Shown here piece by piece: positions 59,290-64,000 of a DNA stretch of 64,000 nucleotides; position 1 is the first letter of the stretch; every line of letters starts with the position of its first letter. Both the position numbers and the translations under genes were made by a program. Origin of the DNA: Triatoma infestans (lineage: Eukaryota > Arthropoda > Insecta > Hemiptera > Reduviidae). The notes beneath the pieces were generated by a model that did no database searches, was not told the DNA's origin, and was given only the letters and a program-made list of their open reading frames with translations. Where the stretch lies: the NCBI GenBank assembly GCA_011037195.1, contig JAAEAF010002498.1, positions 51,367-115,366 of the forward strand, written 5' to 3'.

Positions 59290-59360
59290 ACTTGAGTTTC
59301 AGGGTTGCGACGTTTCGCCCATATTGCAATGAGCCCCTTTAGACTTAAGCTTTTCCTTGA
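59290..59360 (-). repeat. decayed hammerhead-family repeat
   Basis: Minus strand: a perfect six-pair stem II with one G-U (GCTCAT-TGCAAT-ATGGGC), then GAAACGTC, but the core has decayed to CTAAAGG. Flank TTGAGTTTCAGGGTTG recalls the 15.1- and 44.1-kb copies. Confidence 0.45.
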
Positions 59361-59379
59361 AAGCTAATGATGACACACC

Positions 59380-59510
59380 CGAACACGGACACTCACACAG
59401 ACCATTTTCTAAAAACCACTTTTTTGGACTTAAGGGATCTCAAAACCTAGATTTCCGACAAAGCTCGATATCGAATATTTGACAAGATTGGAATAAAATC
59501 TCACAAGTTT
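59380..59510 (+). mobile_element. HINE-like element, 3' scrap
   Basis: CAGACCATTTTCTAAAAACC, ACTTTTTTGGACTTAAGGGA and GACAAGATTGGAATAAAATC match the family's segment between microsatellite and hairpin. Confidence 0.5.
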
Positions 59511-59736
59511 GAGTAACAAATTCTATTTTAAATCGGAAATTTTATTAAATATTGTTCTCTTAAATCACCAGATGGCAGTGTTGTATAGTCTATTGAAGCG
59601 GAATAGTTGAAGAAAGATTAAATGACTGTACACCCAAAGAATCCATGCAAAAAACAATTTTTTCAGACAATATTTCAAATAAAAATAATAGGTAATAGAT
59701 GTTGCTTTAGTAATCAAGCAAACAACCACTTTGGAG

Positions 59737-59834
59737 AAGCCTATTGCAGTATGACTGAAACCGTATCGGTTATTACCAAACCAACTACGCAGTATCAACC
59801 CAAAGAAATTAGTGTTTTCCTTAGCAATGGCTGA
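59737..59834 (+). pseudogene. possible orphan exon 3 of the secreted family
   Basis: After a possible acceptor (TTTGGAG), a frame opens in the same phase (two bases of a split codon) as exon 3 of genes A-F and encodes AYCSMTETVSVITKPTTQY, then QPKEISVFLSNG and a stop. The Thr/Pro/Lys content and the ending faintly resemble gene F exon 3. Only HINE-like sequence lies just upstream and no exon 1 or 2 was found, so it is either a relic or coincidence. Confidence 0.3.
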
Positions 59835-60534
59835 AAATACAATAATAGCTTTAATGTGCGATTTTATTTTTTTTTTTAATACAATTACATAATAGCTGAG
59901 TTGAATATATCATTACATAAATTCAATGTTACTATCAGTGAAGATAAAATATGTTAAAGTTCAACTGAAAAGGTGCAGCAATTTAACTAAACAAAATATC
60001 TTCTAACTTATTATAACTTATATAAGTTATTAATTTCAACAAATAATAAAACTAAACTCTGTTTAACACAAAATATGCCTGTGTTTCGAAGAATTAATTA
60101 AAAGCTGATAAATATTTTCAAATTGTTCACACTTTCTTATACCTATAATAAAGAGGAAACATGATTTTCTTTATTAAAACTTAATTATTTTTGCTCTAAA
60201 GTATTTATAAAAAGGGCAATTAAAGAAAATGTGGTTTAGGGTTTCTTTCCTCCAAAACAGAATTCACACTTTTCTTCCACATCTAAGTTATATTAATTTT
60301 TCTTTGTGTAGAAAGATTGTGAAAACGAGGAAATTTTTTAAATTTGATTAATTAAACGGCATTTAATAAACCATACATTTAATGATAAATATGATGGGGT
60401 TGTACAAAAGTCGTTTGTTAATTCTTTATATATTGTATAGCTTGAGTTGATTAACTTCTCAATAATGTGTGAATTATTGTTAAATAAAAGCCTTGGGGCT
60501 GATTTCAGGAAAATGTCGGACAAACTCTTGCCTT
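59835..60534. other. intergenic, no feature recognised
   Basis: AT-rich, no open frame or repeat that I can support. Confidence 0.5.
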
Positions 60535-60975
60535 AAAGTCGCAATTTCAGTTATTTGATTTTTTGCAAATTGATATTTTTTAAATATATTTAATTGCCAC
60601 TAACATTATATAGTTTAGATGAGCCTTATAGCAATCAAAATAGTACTTTAGAGGAAAACTCAAGGTCACCATTCCTGTTTTTGCCAAAATGGGAAAAACT
60701 GAAAAATCTGACACGATCTCAAAACCCCTCTTTCAACAGTCAGAGAAAGTAAAATTCAAAGGCTAGATTTCTGGTGGCTGTAATTATTATATTTAATTAC
60801 CTTCTCTTAATTCCTAGTAAAGAGGAAGTATTGCGAACGTGTCAAATTTTCGAAATTGAATTTTCACCGGAAATACATGTTTTGAGGTCCCATGAGTAAG
60901 AAAAAAGTGATTTTATCGAAAAGGTGTGTATGTGATTTTTTTTTGTGTCCCTCAGAAGTAACCCTAATGAGGGAA
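60535..60975. mobile_element. two abutting HINE-like scraps in opposite orientation
   Basis: Plus scrap 60535-60755 ends GACACGATCTCAAAACCCCT with AACAGTCAGAGAAAGTA. Minus scrap starts at 60799 with ACCTTCTCTTAATTCCTAGT, AAAGAGGAAGTATTGCG and continues to TACATGTTTTGAGGTCCCAT and about 60975. Confidence 0.55.
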
Positions 60976-61139
60976 AATTTATTTTCCACATGTTCAAATA
61001 CATTATTGCATGTGTTATAACAAAATATTTAATTTCAGTTGATCATTTCGTGTGTAATTTTGTTACTTAAAGTACAGAAATTAAACAAATAAATCAAACA
61101 GAACAAAAGAATAACAAAACAAAATTGAATTAAAATAGA

Positions 61140-61980
61140 TATTATTGTTATTTATAGGTTATTAATATTAAATTTTGTAATAAAAATCCATAAAATCTTG
61201 ACAATAATTGCTGCCGACTATTGTTTTTCTCAATCTTCCATCGTCCAGATGTAGTTATGATTTCTTTAATTAGTCGAGTCTGTAAAGATACAAATTTTTG
61301 GCAATTATAAATAATGTGACCCACATTTTGAACAGATACACCATCACATGGGCATATATTAGACGTTAGTATTTTGAAACGGTGTAGACTGTCTCTAATG
61401 TGACCTTGTTCTGTTAACTGAGTCAAAATGTAAGTAATTCTTAGTGGTGATTGAAGTCGGTGTGTTATATCAGGGAAAAATTCTCTGCTCAGGGCTTCAG
61501 TCTCAGATCTACTCCAGCTAAGCTGCCATTTTCTTAAGCTCTCTCTTTTATTAATCTTTTTATATAAGATATTGGAACTTTTGTGTACGCTTCCTGCAAG
61601 TTCAGTTGGTTTGAAGCCAATTTAGCGAGCTTGACTGTTTTCTCATTCCCTTCAATACCGCAGTGAGCTTTCACCCATGCGATATTTACCTGAACGTTGT
61701 GAGGATCTGGAAAGCTGTCATCTTGTTTCGTACATCTTCAACCAGTGTATTTTCTAATTGTTTATAGATTGTATTGAAACCTGACTGGCTGTTCGTATGA
61801 GTATGTTCTCAGTGTCTATTTTCTGAATGTTTGATGATATCCAGTCTAAAGCCTTGACAACCGCCAAAAGTTCAGCCTGGTTATTCGAGCAATTACTGCT
61901 TAATTTGAACAATTCTTCATATTTGCATACATCATCTATATAAACCACAAAAGCCGCACCTACCGTCTTTGCTGCCATCC
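61140..61980 (-). mobile_element. LINE fragment: RNase H and zinc-binding end of ORF2
   Basis: Minus strand, in order: KTVGAAFVVYIDD, then NNQAELLAVVKALDWI and ENILIRTASQVSIQSI (RNase H), VKAHCGIEGNEKTVKLAKLA (the HxGxxGNExAD block with Asp changed), and finally DSLHRFKI with ICPCDGVSVQNVGHIIYNC. Its upstream edge lies exactly at a (GT)n run, so the element or its truncation point fell in the microsatellite of a HINE-like copy. Confidence 0.8.
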
Positions 61981-62012
<32 letters not shown>

Positions 62013-62595
62013 TGCAAAATGTCTCAAATACTAAAAACTGCAGGAGCTCAAACGTTGTATTCCACTTAGGTACCATTTCTACTTAGGAAGTTGGATTTTA
62101 CTAAAAGGCTTTTGATTTTTTGCGATTTTCTCAAACACTACTGCAAACTAGTTTGTTTGTTTTTTCAACTTTGACACTATTTACACCAATAAATGCCATC
62201 CACTTTTATTTGAAACATTGTTCTGGGAAAATTGATTTTTGAGGGGTTCTGGGAGAATGGGAATATTAGGCATTCCTTCAAAGTAACATTTCACTAACCA
62301 CATAATAATATTATGATGCATTATAATATTTTAAACATTTTTCGGGAAAAAATTGATTTTGAACGTTCTGAACGACCAGTCAGTTAGGTTTAAATTTTAA
62401 TCGCCGCTAGTTAAGACAGAGGGCGCTCAACACAAGTCCGCTCAGATATGTATGTATAAGTGTATATCCTTCCGTTTTTTAATGACGCCCAACAACTAAG
62501 CATTGTAAACATTGCAATCTTCAAGAAAATTTTTCAATTAAATTGTATTAATATGGAGTAAGAGAAAGACGTATGAGTATTCTGTCACACCAGAT
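61981..62595 (-). mobile_element. HINE-like element truncated at its (GT)n
   Basis: Begins in the (GT)n run (61981-62004), runs through the family's blocks (TGATTTTTGAGGGGTTCTGG and others) and ends with GGAGTAAGAGAAAGACG and TGTCACACCAGA at 62555-62594. Confidence 0.65.
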
Positions 62596-62751
62596 TGTTT
62601 TTATTTTCTTTTTCAATTTATTGTGTTACATGAAATTAACTTCATTATATATTGAATATTCGTCTACAAATTTCATTCATAAATACCACGTGCAAGAGTG
62701 TGTTGTATGTTTGTGTATTGTTTATTGACTAAATATGTCTGGTATTCAACC

Positions 62752-62764
62752 ATTCAATGTCATT
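62752..62764 (+). promoter_or_regulatory. isolated copy of the family promoter motif
   Basis: ATTCAATGTCATT, followed by TTTATATCA about 12 bases on. No exon 1 with a GTAAGT donor follows, so this may be the relic promoter of a lost family member or chance. Confidence 0.25.
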
Positions 62765-62924
62765 ATGTGTAGACATTTATATCACGTTTAACAAAATATA
62801 TATGTGCTGTGAATTCTTCTCCTTTTACCAGCAAATAAAAAAACAATAAATACAAGTAGAAGCAAACAATGTCTTCCTATTTGTCAGCCCAACAGCTGTA
62901 ATATCGGTCCCAGTTTTAGAGAAA

Positions 62925-63508
62925 ATTATATAGAGATTTTCATGAAAATGTCAAAAAATACTCAAAAACTTACTTCTGTAAAGTCGCACTTCCGGTTGAC
63001 CGATTTTCTTTAAATTTGGAATTCTAGGAATTATATTAAATCGTATTTTAATATTATATGAGTAGTAGAACCATACATTGTAATGACATAGAACTTTAGG
63101 AGTCTAAGTTTAGATTTATTATTCCGCGAAAATATTTCAAATAAAGGTGATAGATATCCATGTGAGTAAATACTATACGAAGTTTAAAGAAAATCTTTTA
63201 AAGCCATTTTCAAGAAACTCGCGAATAGCTGAAGAGAGCTTCAGTAAATTTGCAATTTCGGTTGATGGATTTTGCCTGGAATCTTCATGTCAGATGCTGC
63301 GTGGTAATACCAAGTTTGGGTTTACAACGATTTTTCGTTTTTGAGTTATTTTGTTCACACACACACACACACACATACAGACCATTCCGGACCAAAAGAG
63401 AGTTATTTTCTAACACACTAGCCGCCAAAATATTGTATTTCCGGTAAAGACTCAATTTCAAAAATTTCACACGTTCTCAGGATTTCCTCTTACAGCAGTA
63501 AGAGAAAG
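62925..63508 (+). mobile_element. HINE-like element, 5'-truncated, with (CA)n
   Basis: Contains CGCACTTCCGGTTGACCGAT, a (CA)n run at about 63356-63375, TATTTCCGGTAAAGACTCAA and the hairpin GATTTCCTCTTACAGCAGTA, AGAGAAAG at 63480-63508. Confidence 0.7.
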
Positions 63509-63557
63509 AAATAAAAATGGAGGCCAAAACATTTCTTCATAATAGGCACACAAAAAA

Positions 63558-64000
63558 TCTGGTGTGAAACACTCACACAACTTTCTCTTACTCCTGTTCT
63601 AAAAATTATAATTGACAAAAGTTATAGAATGTGTACCAAATATAACGAAATTTGTCGAAAACTGAAAAAACTGTTAAGTAAAAGCGCACTTCCGGCTTAC
63701 AAATTTTCTTAAAACTTGGAATTTAGGCCCTCTATTTATTTCTAATTAATTTTGTTTGGATGACAGAATTGTATAATCAACTATGATACCACTTTAGAGG
63801 AAGCTGTAACCCCACCCCTCCCCTAAAATCCCTTAACTGCATTTTCCAGAGAAATGTTTTAATAAAAGTTATAGATCTTTGTATTTTTATTTATGTAAGA
63901 AGATTCAAGAAAATTGTCCGGAGGCATTTTGAGCAAAATGGCAAAAAGTGCAAAAATTATTTAGTAAATATGGTAGTAAACGCACTTCCGGTTATCCGAT
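63558..64000 (+). mobile_element. HINE-like element running off the window
   Basis: Best-kept 5' end in the window: TCTGGTGTGAAACACTCACA, then CAACTTTCTCTTACTCC. Family blocks follow to the right edge, which cuts the copy at CGCACTTCCGGTTATCCGAT. Confidence 0.75.

Overview
Eukaryotic, AT-rich, repeat-dense DNA that looks like an arthropod genome, most likely an insect. The clues are small intron-containing genes with GTAAGT donors and TATA boxes, a degenerate Ty3/gypsy element, jockey/RTE-type LINE fragments, tRNA-derived SINEs, and one very abundant non-autonomous element carrying CA/GT microsatellites. The sequence does not fix the order; I lean weakly to Hemiptera. There are no bacterial operons, CRISPR arrays or rRNA genes.

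The genes proper are a family of at least six short secreted proteins, called A to F here. Each has three exons with identical intron phases: a mini exon 1 of 7-11 codons ending in phase 0, an exon 2 of 187-199 nt ending in phase 1, and an exon 3 holding the C-terminus. A (minus, 12494-6425) is Gly/Tyr-rich. B (plus, 23766-25879), C (plus, 36380-38003), D (plus, 43213-43810) and E (plus, 48579-49232) are close homologues: signal peptide, about 50-residue Lys-rich helical segment, then a Tyr/Pro/Lys/His tail with 0-2 copies of a 16-residue repeat. F (minus, 58932-53589) keeps the helix but has a Pro/Thr/Lys tail. Short first exons for A, B and F were found by matching donor site, intron phase and signal-peptide continuity. 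B to F share an upstream GTTCAATGTCATT-like element about 10-30 bases before a TATA box. A lone exon-3-like piece (59737-59834) may be a seventh, broken member. The function is unknown; a cuticle, secretion, silk-like or salivary role is inference only.

The rest is mobile DNA. About 25 copies or fragments of one family have a TCTGGTGTGAAACACTCACAC hairpin end, subterminal ACTTTCTCTTAC, an internal CA run and a terminal hairpin GTAAGAGAAAGT. That architecture recalls Helentron-associated (HINE/DINE-1-like) elements. Several sit in introns of A, C and F. A frame-broken Ty3/gypsy element lies on the minus strand at 29.5-33.5 kb. LINE 3' fragments lie near 11.8, 35.7, 40-41.3, 47.4, 50, 52.8, 55.4, 56.4, 58.2 and 61.5 kb. 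SINEs lie at 13.7, 16.85 and 40.3 kb. There is a 613-bp TA-flanked MITE at 2.2-2.8 kb and a foldback element at 41.4-41.9 kb.

A further group of repeats carries a hammerhead-ribozyme-like core (CTGAAGA, hairpin, GAAA, GTC, closed by a stem I). The best copy, at 32941-32993 inside the gypsy element, has an 11-bp stem I. Others lie at 16.5-16.75, 44.1, 44.9 and 47.7 kb, with decayed relatives at 11.4, 15.1, 45.9, 46.1 and 59.3 kb.
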